64,000 bases of DNA from Coprococcus sp. OM04-5BH (GTDB taxonomy: Bacteria; Bacillota; Clostridia; Lachnospirales; Lachnospiraceae). The notes below the pieces were generated by a model, which was not told the origin of the DNA, did not search any database, and worked only from the letters and a program-made list of their open reading frames with translations. This document shows positions 27,286 to 34,882 of this stretch, piece after piece (position 1 is the stretch's first letter; every line of letters starts with the position of its first letter). The position numbers and the translations under genes were made by a program. The stretch is from contig NZ_QULM01000001.1 of NCBI RefSeq assembly GCF_003482105.1, positions 1-64,000 on the forward strand. Reading direction: 5' to 3'.

Positions 27286-27381
27286 TACTCCTCCTCAAAC
27301 ATGGGCTTTGTGCCGGTAGCAAGGTCAAACCTCATTACGAAAACCTGCGCTATGGTCTGGACATTTATACTATATGTGAAT
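27163..27381 (-). mobile_element. MITE-like element with terminal inverted repeats
   Basis: About 219 bases bounded by near-perfect inverted repeats of about 18 bases (27163-27180 beginning ATTCACATATAG; 27363-27381 ending CTATATGTGAAT, one extra base). It contains two tiny overlapping ORFs and no transposase. It sits in the gap between the mgl operon and the response regulator gene. Confidence 0.6.
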
Positions 27382-27450
27382 TGTGGATATATGCATCCGA
27401 CTCTGTAAAATAAACATATGACCTATAAGATTATATCTTGATATACACAT

Positions 27451-27490
27451 AAAGCCGCCCGATCATCCTTTAGATAACCAAGGCGGCTTT
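27451..27490 (-). terminator. Terminator of the mgl operon
   Basis: Nine-base arms AAAGCCGCC and GGCGGCTTT around a 22-base loop, followed by T residues on the minus strand. It lies about 75 bases past the mglC stop. Confidence 0.75.
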
Positions 27491-27563
27491 ACGTCTACGA
27501 CACTGTCGTTTTATTAAATTTATCTGTGATATTGCAAGTCACACAACATTTATCTGTCTGTGA

Positions 27564-29216
27564 TTACTTCTTCTGTACATACTTGAGACAGTCAAGTGTT
27601 ACGGCTGCAAGAATGATGATACCTTCGAAGATGAACTGAAGGTTTGTATCAATACCAAGTATTGTAAGAGAGTATGTAAGTGATGTGAAGATAAGTACAC
27701 CTGTTACAACACCTGAGATCTTACCGATACCACCTGTGAATGATACACCACCAACTACGCAGGCTGCGATTGCGTCCATATCCCAGCCCTGTCCATAAGC
27801 TGCCGATCCTGAACCAACCATTCTGTTACACTCAAGCCATGAACCAAATCCGTAAAGGATACCTGCAAGGATGAATGCTCCAAGAGTTACTTTAAATACT
27901 GAGATACCTGAAACTGCTGCTGCCTCAGGATTACCACCTACAGCGTAGAGATTCTTACCAAATGTAGTCTTGTTCCAGATGAACCATACTACGATGATTG
28001 CTACAACTGCCCAAATAATAATTGTTGGGAAGTTACCAAGTCTAGGGATGAACATATTTGGAATTGCTGAATCAATAGCACCAAATGATACACCCTTTGT
28101 TGCGTATGTTACGAGACCGAAGATAATAAGCATGTTAGCCATTGTTGAAATGAATGGATGCATCTTAAACTTCGCCATGAAGAAACCTGCTATCATTGCA
28201 AATACTGTTGTAAGAATGATACATGCAACAAGAGCGAAGATAGCTCTGCCTGCTACAGGAATATTTGTAAAGTCAAATATATGTCCGAATACACCACCTG
28301 TATTAATACCATTGTGCATAATGATTGTGGCAGTAACCATACCCATACCTACCATACGTCCTACGGAAAGATCGGTACCTGTTAAGAGGATCAATCCGGC
28401 AACACCAAGTGCAAGGAACATTCGAGGTGAAGCCTGCTGTAAGATATTAAGTATGTTTGTAAGTGTAAGCAGCTGTGTATTCTTAACGATAGGTGTAATA
28501 ATACAAAGTGCTATGAAGATAAGGATGATTACAATATACAGACCATTCTTGTAAAGGAACTGTGATGTATTGAAGTTGTATTTGTAATTCTCAAAGCCCT
28601 GTGCTCTCTTCTGTCCGAATGTGTACTTTGACATACGGAGAAGATCGATTAAGTGATACTGATGTAAGAATGCGTCATGCTTTCTGTCCTTGATCTCCTG
28701 GAGTTTTGAGTCGTGAGCCATCTGGATATCGAAGAGTCTGTTCTTATATACATACTTCTCATCCTTGATCTCGCCTGAGTCTGTAATCTGCTTAAGTGCC
28801 TGCTCATGCTCAACCTTTAATGTTGCTTTCTTCTTGTCGTAAGCTTCATTCTCTGCTGCCTTTTCTAATTCGCAGCTTGCTTCTACCTTCTGGTAATACT
28901 CTGTCTTGTAATGCTTCTTAAGGTATCCTTCAGCGTCTGCGATGAGAGCTGAAACCTTTGACTTATTTGCTGCCTCAACAGCCTTAGCCTTCTCTAAATC
29001 CACCTTATCCTTAGCAACAATCCTCTGGATCTCGTCCTTTGATAAGTTCTTGTCCTCCTTTGTGAGGGCTATATGGTTCTTTAAGCTCTGAACCTTGTCA
29101 GCTCCGTCAACACGAAGTGCGTCGATCTGACTCTGTATTTTTCCAACATATTCATCAATCGGCTTTAAGAGTTTTGCCTCGTCCTCAGCCGAAAGTATCT
29201 TACTATTGTCTGCCAT
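27564..29216 (-). CDS. mglC: Galactose ABC transporter permease MglC with coiled-coil N-terminal extension
   Basis: 550 residues against about 335 for the usual MglC. Residues 1 to about 215 are hydrophilic, Lys/Glu/Ala-rich and heptad-like (KIQSQIDALRV, AKDKVDLEKAKAVEAANK, KKATLKVEHEQALKQI), hence a predicted cytoplasmic coiled coil. From about 223 the normal permease follows, with eight to ten membrane segments. These include ASPRMFLALGVAGLILLTGTDLSVGRMVG and the coupling loop NPEAAAVSGISVFKVTL. The ATG at 29216 has GGAG eight bases upstream; an in-frame TTG at 29222 is too close. It forms the membrane channel with MglA and the permuted binding protein. Confidence 0.9.
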   Translation of the reverse strand: MADNSKILSAEDEAKLLKPIDEYVGKIQSQIDALRVDGADKVQSLKNHIALTKEDKNLSKDEIQRIVAKDKVDLEKAKAVEAANKSKVSALIADAEGYLKKHYKTEYYQKVEASCELEKAAENEAYDKKKATLKVEHEQALKQITDSGEIKDEKYVYKNRLFDIQMAHDSKLQEIKDRKHDAFLHQYHLIDLLRMSKYTFGQKRAQGFENYKYNFNTSQFLYKNGLYIVIILIFIALCIITPIVKNTQLLTLTNILNILQQASPRMFLALGVAGLILLTGTDLSVGRMVGMGMVTATIIMHNGINTGGVFGHIFDFTNIPVAGRAIFALVACIILTTVFAMIAGFFMAKFKMHPFISTMANMLIIFGLVTYATKGVSFGAIDSAIPNMFIPRLGNFPTIIIWAVVAIIVVWFIWNKTTFGKNLYAVGGNPEAAAVSGISVFKVTLGAFILAGILYGFGSWLECNRMVGSGSAAYGQGWDMDAIAACVVGGVSFTGGIGKISGVVTGVLIFTSLTYSLTILGIDTNLQFIFEGIIILAAVTLDCLKYVQKK

Positions 29217-29234
29217 ATCCAATACTCCTCTCTT

Positions 29235-30743
29235 TTACAAATATTTAGCACTGAGTCTTAATAATTCTTCCTGGTTTGTTTCCTTTGTGTTTACGATACC
29301 TGCAAGATGTCCGTTAGACATAACGCCTATACGGTTTGTGATACCAAGTATCTCAGGCATCTCTGAGGAAACAACTATAATTGTCTTGCCCTGCTTTGCC
29401 ATGTTGATGATCAATTCGTAGATCTCATACTTGGCACCTACATCGATACCTCTTGTAGGATCGTCCATCATGAATACGTTAGGTGAACGCTCAAGCCATC
29501 TGCCGAAGATGACCTTCTGCTGATTACCACCTGACAGGCTTGAGATCATATCATCAGGTCCCATACACTTTGTATGCATGACCTTGATCTCCTCTGCTGT
29601 TGCACGTACCATGTCGTCATTTGATAATGCAAGACCTCTCTTGTAGTGGTTCATATTTGCAATGGTTGTGTTAAATGTAAGATCTCCTTTAAGGAAGAGA
29701 CCGTTTGCCTTTCTTTCCTCTGTTATAAGGGCAAATCCATGATCCATAGCATCCCTTGGTGAGGAGAAGTTCATCATTTTTCCATTGTATACTACATTTC
29801 CTGCTGCTCTTGTTCGAATACCAAATATGGTTTCAAGAAGCTCTGTACGGCCGGCACCAACCAAACCATAAAGTCCGAAGATCTCACCCTTCTTTACATC
29901 GAAGGTGATGTTCTGTAACTTCGGAGCATATTTTGTAGAAAGTCCCTGTATTGAGAGAACGGTTTCACCCGGCTTATTGTCAACCGGTGGGAATCTGTTG
30001 TCCAGAGAACGGCCAACCATCGCTGATATAAGCTCATTCATATCTGTATCCTTGCTGTCCTTTGTCATAACAAGACTACCGTCTCGAAGTACTGAAACCT
30101 GGTCACAGATCTCGAAGATCTCATCCATCTTATGTGAAATATAGATAAGGGAAATACCCTGCTCCTTTAACTGTCTCATCATCTTGAACAACTTGGCAAC
30201 CTCAGGTGCTGTAAGTGATGATGTAGGCTCATCAAGTACGATAACCTTTGAGTTGTATGATATAGCCTTGGCAATCTCGCACATCTGTCTCTGTGATACG
30301 GACATTCTCTTCATAGGCTGTGTGAGGTTAACAGTTATTCCAAGCTTTCTGAACAGATCAGAAGCTTCCTTTCTCATTCTGCCTTCATCAATTATACCCA
30401 TTGAGTTCCTAGGGTATCGTCCAAGGAAGAGGTTATCTACAACGCTTCTCTCAAGACACTGGTTAAGCTCCTGATGAACCATTGCGACACCATTTTCAAG
30501 TGCATCCTTGGGACCTGTAAAGTTTACTTCTTTACCATCTAATATTATAGTTCCTTCGTCCTTCTGATAGGTTCCGAAGAGACATTTCATCATTGTCGAT
30601 TTTCCGGCACCATTCTCACCCATAAGACCCATTATTGATCCAGGCTTAACATTCAAATTGATATGATTAAGAACCTTGTTTCTACCGAATGATTTGCTCA
30701 TGCCGTTAATCGATAAGATGTATTTATTCTTATCATCTGCCAT
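29235..30743 (-). CDS. mglA: Galactose/methylgalactoside ABC transporter ATPase MglA
   Basis: 502 residues with two fused ATPase halves, as in all sugar CUT2 importers. The first half has Walker A GENGAGKSTMMK, signature MSVSQRQMCEIAKA and Walker B VIVLDEPTSSLT. The second has the degenerate P-loop GLVGAGRTELLE, signature LSGGNQQKVIFGRWL and VFMMDDPTRGIDVGAK. AGGAAG precedes the ATG. It is separated from mglC by 18 bases and from the binding protein gene by a partial terminator. Confidence 0.95.
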   Translation of the reverse strand: MADDKNKYILSINGMSKSFGRNKVLNHINLNVKPGSIMGLMGENGAGKSTMMKCLFGTYQKDEGTIILDGKEVNFTGPKDALENGVAMVHQELNQCLERSVVDNLFLGRYPRNSMGIIDEGRMRKEASDLFRKLGITVNLTQPMKRMSVSQRQMCEIAKAISYNSKVIVLDEPTSSLTAPEVAKLFKMMRQLKEQGISLIYISHKMDEIFEICDQVSVLRDGSLVMTKDSKDTDMNELISAMVGRSLDNRFPPVDNKPGETVLSIQGLSTKYAPKLQNITFDVKKGEIFGLYGLVGAGRTELLETIFGIRTRAAGNVVYNGKMMNFSSPRDAMDHGFALITEERKANGLFLKGDLTFNTTIANMNHYKRGLALSNDDMVRATAEEIKVMHTKCMGPDDMISSLSGGNQQKVIFGRWLERSPNVFMMDDPTRGIDVGAKYEIYELIINMAKQGKTIIVVSSEMPEILGITNRIGVMSNGHLAGIVNTKETNQEELLRLSAKYL

Positions 30744-30768
30744 AGTTCTACTTCCTTTTCTTAGTAAA

Positions 30769-30801
30769 AGAAGGGTATCAATTTTTTTCTGACACCCTTC
30801 T
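30769..30801 (-). terminator. Attenuating terminator between the binding protein and mglA
   Basis: AGAAGGGT/ACCCTTCT stem with a short T-run (CTTTTAC) on the minus strand. Its position would let the binding protein be made in excess over MglA and MglC. Confidence 0.6.
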
Positions 30802-30833
30802 GAGTTAAATCATTTTGCCTTTAGATCAATATC

Positions 30834-32108
30834 TTACTGATTAAGAATTGATGTGTATGAAGCAGCATTGTCTGTCTTAACCATGTTAATTGCGAATGCG
30901 TCATACTCGCTTGGATTTCCAAGACGGTTTGTGATATTTGACTCTGTCTGACCATCACCACCGATGTAATCTACGTCAAGGTTAAGAAGATCATCGTAGT
31001 TCTGAAGAAGTGGCTGGTATGTTGAGCTTAAGAAGTTATCTGAAGCATTGTAGATATCAAGCCATACCTTCTTCTTAGGGCTCTTGCTTGAGTCAAGCTG
31101 CTTTGAAACCTTGTCATAAACCTTTGTTGAATCTGTGAAATCCTGGTAATTATCAGCTGTTACAGCTACATTTAATGCGTAGTATGATCTCTCTTCCTCG
31201 CTGTATCTGTAATCTTCACCCTCTGTTAAGCAGTTACCTGCTTCATCAGGTGTACCGATACCTGTATCAACATCTACACCGTCAAGTGCGTTACGAAGTA
31301 CTCTGAGTGTAAGATATGCCTGTACGTCTGCATGCTGTGAAATTGTTCCGCCGTAGCCTTCTGCTATAGCTGCAACTGCATCACTGTTTGCATCGTATCC
31401 GAATGTAGGAACCTTAGCGTCCTTTGCCCAAGCATTGAACATTGACATTCCCATACCATCATTATTTGAAACAACTACATCGATCTGATCACCGAATGAA
31501 GCTGTCCATGTTCCAATAGCGTTACCGGCTGTAGCTGCATCCCATGTAGCTCCTGCCGAATTCTTCATCTCCTGTGAAGCAAGCTCACGGATTGTGTAAG
31601 TCTTACCACCAACCTCGATTGTTGAGTCCTGAACAACCTTTGATGCACCATCAACATTTGTTCCTGCTGGTGATGAATCTACATTTCCATCTGTCTCAAC
31701 GCCTGTGCCCAGTGCTGAACGAACACCTCTTGTACGAGCGATTGAATCGTTGTGTCCGATATCACCGATTGCAAGTACATAACCGATTACGCCATCACCG
31801 TTACGATCCATTGTTGCTGCATTTGCCTTGATGTAATCAAGAACCATCTCGCCCTGGAGCTCAGCACCCTGATTAGCATCGAAACCTACATAATAGGTAT
31901 CCTTGTTGTAGTTAAGAGCGTCCTTATCAAGCTCTCCTGTTGAACTGTTTGATGGCTGACGGTTGAACCAGCAAAGTGGCTTCTCACTGTTCTTTGAACT
32001 GCTGCTGCTTCCGCTTCCGCTTCCACCATTACCGGTTGATCCACATCCTACCATTGACATTGCAAGTGTTGCTGCTGCTATAACAGCTAATGCTCTCTTT
32101 TTTCTCAT
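30834..32108 (-). CDS. mglB: Galactose-binding protein MglB, apparently circularly permuted
   Basis: 424 residues. The lipobox is SMVGC (Cys22), followed by a Gly/Ser linker to residue 42. The fold then starts at the fourth strand of a normal MglB: LCWFNRQP (46-52), YYVGFDANQGAELQGE (72-87), calcium loop DRNGDGVIG (101-109), GHNDSIARTRG (His119, Asp121, Arg125), Trp201, SNNDGM (214-219), FGYDANS (Asp239). After the usual C-terminal strand and a 20-residue Lys/Ser linker, residues 347-424 carry what is normally the N-terminus: VWLDIYNASDNFL (Asp357, Asn358, Phe359), AFAINMVKTDNAAS. All ligand residues are thus present in rotated order. AGGAGG precedes the ATG, and no extra coding sequence lies upstream. 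Galactose or glucose is the likely ligand. Confidence 0.85.
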   Translation of the reverse strand: MRKKRALAVIAAATLAMSMVGCGSTGNGGSGSGSSSSSKNSEKPLCWFNRQPSNSSTGELDKDALNYNKDTYYVGFDANQGAELQGEMVLDYIKANAATMDRNGDGVIGYVLAIGDIGHNDSIARTRGVRSALGTGVETDGNVDSSPAGTNVDGASKVVQDSTIEVGGKTYTIRELASQEMKNSAGATWDAATAGNAIGTWTASFGDQIDVVVSNNDGMGMSMFNAWAKDAKVPTFGYDANSDAVAAIAEGYGGTISQHADVQAYLTLRVLRNALDGVDVDTGIGTPDEAGNCLTEGEDYRYSEEERSYYALNVAVTADNYQDFTDSTKVYDKVSKQLDSSKSPKKKVWLDIYNASDNFLSSTYQPLLQNYDDLLNLDVDYIGGDGQTESNITNRLGNPSEYDAFAINMVKTDNAASYTSILNQ

Positions 32109-32370
32109 TTGACATTTCCTCCTGTTTCTAAAAAATTGTCGGTTTTGTTTTTTTTGTGAGTTTCGGGATTCTTTCGACCGTTCCCGTTTTGTTTAGGTTT
32201 TTTTGTTTTGCCTCAACGACTAAATTCATTATAGTTTCTAAGGGGGCGAAAAAAAATAGAATATTTTTGGATAGATTATCGAAATTTTACTATTTATTAA
32301 GAATTTTATATGTATTTTTTCAATGTTTTTTCAAGATTTTTACACTACAATAGTTATTATATGTGCAAAA
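32109..32370 (-). promoter_or_regulatory. mglB promoter region
   Basis: A TATAAT at 32228-32233 (minus strand) lies about 120 bases before the mglB ATG. Only a T-run occupies the -35 position, consistent with activator-dependent transcription, plausibly by the YesN-type regulator. Upstream sequence to about 32340 is very AT-rich. No gene is seen. Confidence 0.45.
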
Positions 32371-32410
32371 ATGTCCAATATATGGGCTTTTTTGCCTATA
32401 TATTGGACAT
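32371..32410 (-). terminator. Terminator of the HAD phosphatase gene
   Basis: A 17-base arm (32371-32387) pairs almost perfectly with 32394-32410 around a six-base loop. On the minus strand it is followed by TTTTT. Confidence 0.7.
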
Positions 32411-32513
32411 TTCATACATACACTGTATTTCAGCAGGATCTACTCTGCTATCTTCTGCACACAGTATATTGAATATTTTTATACATGCTTACATCATTAT
32501 AAGGCTTCTGATA

Positions 32514-33158
32514 TCAGAAGTGCTCCAGTATTTCCTCAGGGGAATGTATCACAAACGGTGCTCCAAGGCTCATGATGTACTCTTCCTTACGGAAGCCCCA
32601 GCCTACCATGATCACATCCATCTCTGAATTTCTCGCGGTCTGGAGGTCCACCTCTGAGTCTCCTATATATACTGCGTCCTTTTTGTCTGTTCCAAATCTG
32701 TCAAGGACCGCTATAACACTGTCAGGATACGGCTTTCTCCTCTGTCCTTCCTTATCTCCCACTGAGAACTCAAAAAGTCCCGGGAAATAATCGTCGCACA
32801 GCTCCTTCACTGCGTAGTCGGCTTTATTGGAAACTACGGCAGTATGCACTCCCATGTCCTTAAGCTTTAATATTACTTCTTTTATTCCATCATAAGGTCT
32901 GGTCTTGATGGCACAGTGATCCTTGTAATAACCATGGAAGGTCTTGAACACTTCATCCACAACCTCTACAGGGGTTCCCTTAGGAACCGCACGCTCTATA
33001 AGCTTTCTGATACCGTTTCCCACAAAGTGTCTCACCTCATCTATAGTACGCTCAGGCATGTCATACTGTCCCAGTGCGTAATTAGTGCTGTCTGTAAGAT
33101 CCTCCAGAGTGTTAAGTATGGTTCCGTCCATGTCAAATACTGCAAGTTTATATTTCAT
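32514..33158 (-). CDS. HAD-superfamily phosphatase, phosphoglycolate phosphatase-like
   Basis: 214 residues. Motif I FDMDGTILNT (nucleophile Asp9, Asp11), motif II VVSNKADYAVKEL, motif III Lys in RRKPYPD and motif IV YIGDSEVDLQTA are complete, with a helical cap between. The preferred ATG at 33158 is nine bases after GGAG; the ATG at 33167 directly abuts it. Closest in plan to Gph/PpaX enzymes; the true substrate is unknown. Confidence 0.88.
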   Translation of the reverse strand: MKYKLAVFDMDGTILNTLEDLTDSTNYALGQYDMPERTIDEVRHFVGNGIRKLIERAVPKGTPVEVVDEVFKTFHGYYKDHCAIKTRPYDGIKEVILKLKDMGVHTAVVSNKADYAVKELCDDYFPGLFEFSVGDKEGQRRKPYPDSVIAVLDRFGTDKKDAVYIGDSEVDLQTARNSEMDVIMVGWGFRKEEYIMSLGAPFVIHSPEEILEHF

Positions 33159-33332
33159 AATCTTCATCTCCTTACGTCACTGGTATATTACCTCACATTT
33201 TTATTTTTTACAATATTTACATTTGCATATGCAGTAACTATAATTTCATATGTTGACGTGGTGTTTTTAACTTTAAATGTACAAATGCCACGCTATGACT
33301 ATTTTTAAAATTCATTAGGAAGTGAAAGAGAA

Positions 33333-34676
33333 ATGAACAAAGATCTGACTGTGGGAAATCCCCAGAAGGTATTATGGCGTTTTTGCCTTCCGTTATTCGG
33401 AAGCATTATATTTCAACAGCTATACAATATTGCCGACTCGTGGGTGGCAGGAAAATACATAGGAGAAAATGCCCTGGCGGCGGTGGGCAACAGCTACGAG
33501 ATAACCCTTATATTCATTGCATTTGCCTTTGGCTGCAACATAGGCTGTTCCGTCATCACCTCAAGATATTTCGGAGCAAAGAATTACACGGATATGAAGT
33601 CATCCATATCCACAGCCATGATAGCCAGTGCCGTAACCTGCATGGTCCTTATGCTCTTCGGGCTTCTGGCAGGAGGTGCCCTGTTAAATATGATAAATAC
33701 TCCGGCAAAGCTTTTCTCAGATTCCAAGCTGTATCTGGATATCTACATACTGGGACTTCCGTTTGTTTTCTTCTATAATATTACAACCGGAATATTCTCG
33801 GCACTGGGAGACTCCAAGACACCCTTCAACTTCCTGGTGGCTTCGTCCCTCTCCAACATAGCCGTAGATATATTCTTCGTACATTCACTTAACATGGGTG
33901 TTGCGGGCGTTGCCTGGGCAACCTTTATATGTCAGGGCGTAAGCTGCATACTAAGCCTTATAGTAGTAACAGTAAGACTTAGGAAGATAAAACTCACGGA
34001 AAGACCTAAGCTGTTCTCCGGCAAGATCTTTAAGCAGTTCGTGGTGATCGCTGTCCCAAGTATCCTGCAGCAGAGCTTCATCTCTGTGGGAAATATCATA
34101 ATCCAGAGTATCATCAACAGCTTCGGTGAAGGTGTCATGGCAGGCTATTCTGCTGCCATCAAGCTTAACAACCTTGTAGTCACCTCATTTACAACCCTTG
34201 GAAACGGAATATCAAACTTCGCCTCACAGAACCTTGGGGCAAAAGCTTTAGATCGTATAAAGGCAGGCTTCAAGGCAGGAATAAAGATGGTGTGGTGCCT
34301 GTCACTGCCTCTCTTTCTCCTGTACGTTATATTCCCTGAGCCTCTGCTCCGCTTCTTTATCGACGCTCCGTCAGCAGACGCTCTTAACTCAGGAAGACTG
34401 TTCATGCGTATCGTATCACCATTCTACTTTATTGTGTCAATGAAGCTGGTGGCTGACGGAATACTTCGTGGTATGGGACAAATGAAGCAGTTCATGGTAT
34501 CGACCTTCACTGACCTGATCCTCAGAGTTGTGCTGGCAGCATTGTTGTCTGCCACATTCCTTGGCTACACGGGAATATGGTGTGCATGGCCTGTGGGCTG
34601 GTGTGTATCCACCTGTATCTCCGTGTTCTTCACGGCAAGGCTTTTGAACAGGGAAATTTTTGAACAGGGATATTGA
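33333..34676 (+). CDS. MATE-family efflux transporter
   Basis: 447 residues with 12 hydrophobic segments in two homologous halves. N-terminal PLFGSIIFQQLYNIADSWVAGKYIGENALAAVGNSY and the second-half PSILQQSFISVGNIIIQSIINSFGE are standard MATE signatures. An AGGAAGTG ribosome site is upstream. Substrate not predictable. No obvious regulator is adjacent; a hairpin with GACGTGG/GCCACG arms (33255-33293) lies in its leader. Confidence 0.9.
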   Translation: MNKDLTVGNPQKVLWRFCLPLFGSIIFQQLYNIADSWVAGKYIGENALAAVGNSYEITLIFIAFAFGCNIGCSVITSRYFGAKNYTDMKSSISTAMIASAVTCMVLMLFGLLAGGALLNMINTPAKLFSDSKLYLDIYILGLPFVFFYNITTGIFSALGDSKTPFNFLVASSLSNIAVDIFFVHSLNMGVAGVAWATFICQGVSCILSLIVVTVRLRKIKLTERPKLFSGKIFKQFVVIAVPSILQQSFISVGNIIIQSIINSFGEGVMAGYSAAIKLNNLVVTSFTTLGNGISNFASQNLGAKALDRIKAGFKAGIKMVWCLSLPLFLLYVIFPEPLLRFFIDAPSADALNSGRLFMRIVSPFYFIVSMKLVADGILRGMGQMKQFMVSTFTDLILRVVLAALLSATFLGYTGIWCAWPVGWCVSTCISVFFTARLLNREIFEQGY

Positions 34677-34677
34677 C

Positions 34678-34740
34678 TTATCTTATATGTTCCACCAACA
34701 TCTTCTTTAATGTTTCGCGGTTAAACGGCTTCGCCATATG
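34678..34740 (-). pseudogene. Second receiver-domain remnant
   Basis: About 20 codons read HMAKPFNRETLKKMLVEHIR and stop, the Lys-Pro and final helix of a receiver domain. In-frame stops lie just upstream. It is similar in kind to the remnant at 20415-20560 but not identical in sequence. Confidence 0.55.
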
Positions 34741-34782
34741 CAAGTGTGTGATATTCTTCTAACGGTTCTTCATATAGAAGTA

Positions 34783-34812
34783 AAGACATGCCACCACCAC
34801 GATGACATGTCT
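34783..34812 (-). terminator. Probable terminator of the cellobiose phosphorylase gene
   Basis: AAGACATG and CATGTCTT arms with a 14-base loop and a TTTACTT tail on the minus strand, about 70 bases past the stop codon. Confidence 0.5.
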
Positions 34813-34882
34813 TCCTCATTTTATATATTTTTATATACAATTAATAAATATATTGTCTACCATTACATACCCACCTGGTTGA

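Larger units (their letters stand above)
26924..27563. other. Intergenic region between mglC and the response regulator
   Basis: 640 bases. It contains the MITE-like element (27163-27381), the mgl operon terminator (27451-27490), and presumably the regulator promoter in 26930-27120, where I see no clear consensus hexamers. Confidence 0.6.

Noticed and set aside
30834..32108. MglB as a simple truncation plus an unrelated C-terminal domain
   Set aside because: The C-terminal 78 residues match the missing N-terminal unit motif by motif (IY..DNF, AINMVKT) and the junctions complement each other, so rotation explains it better.
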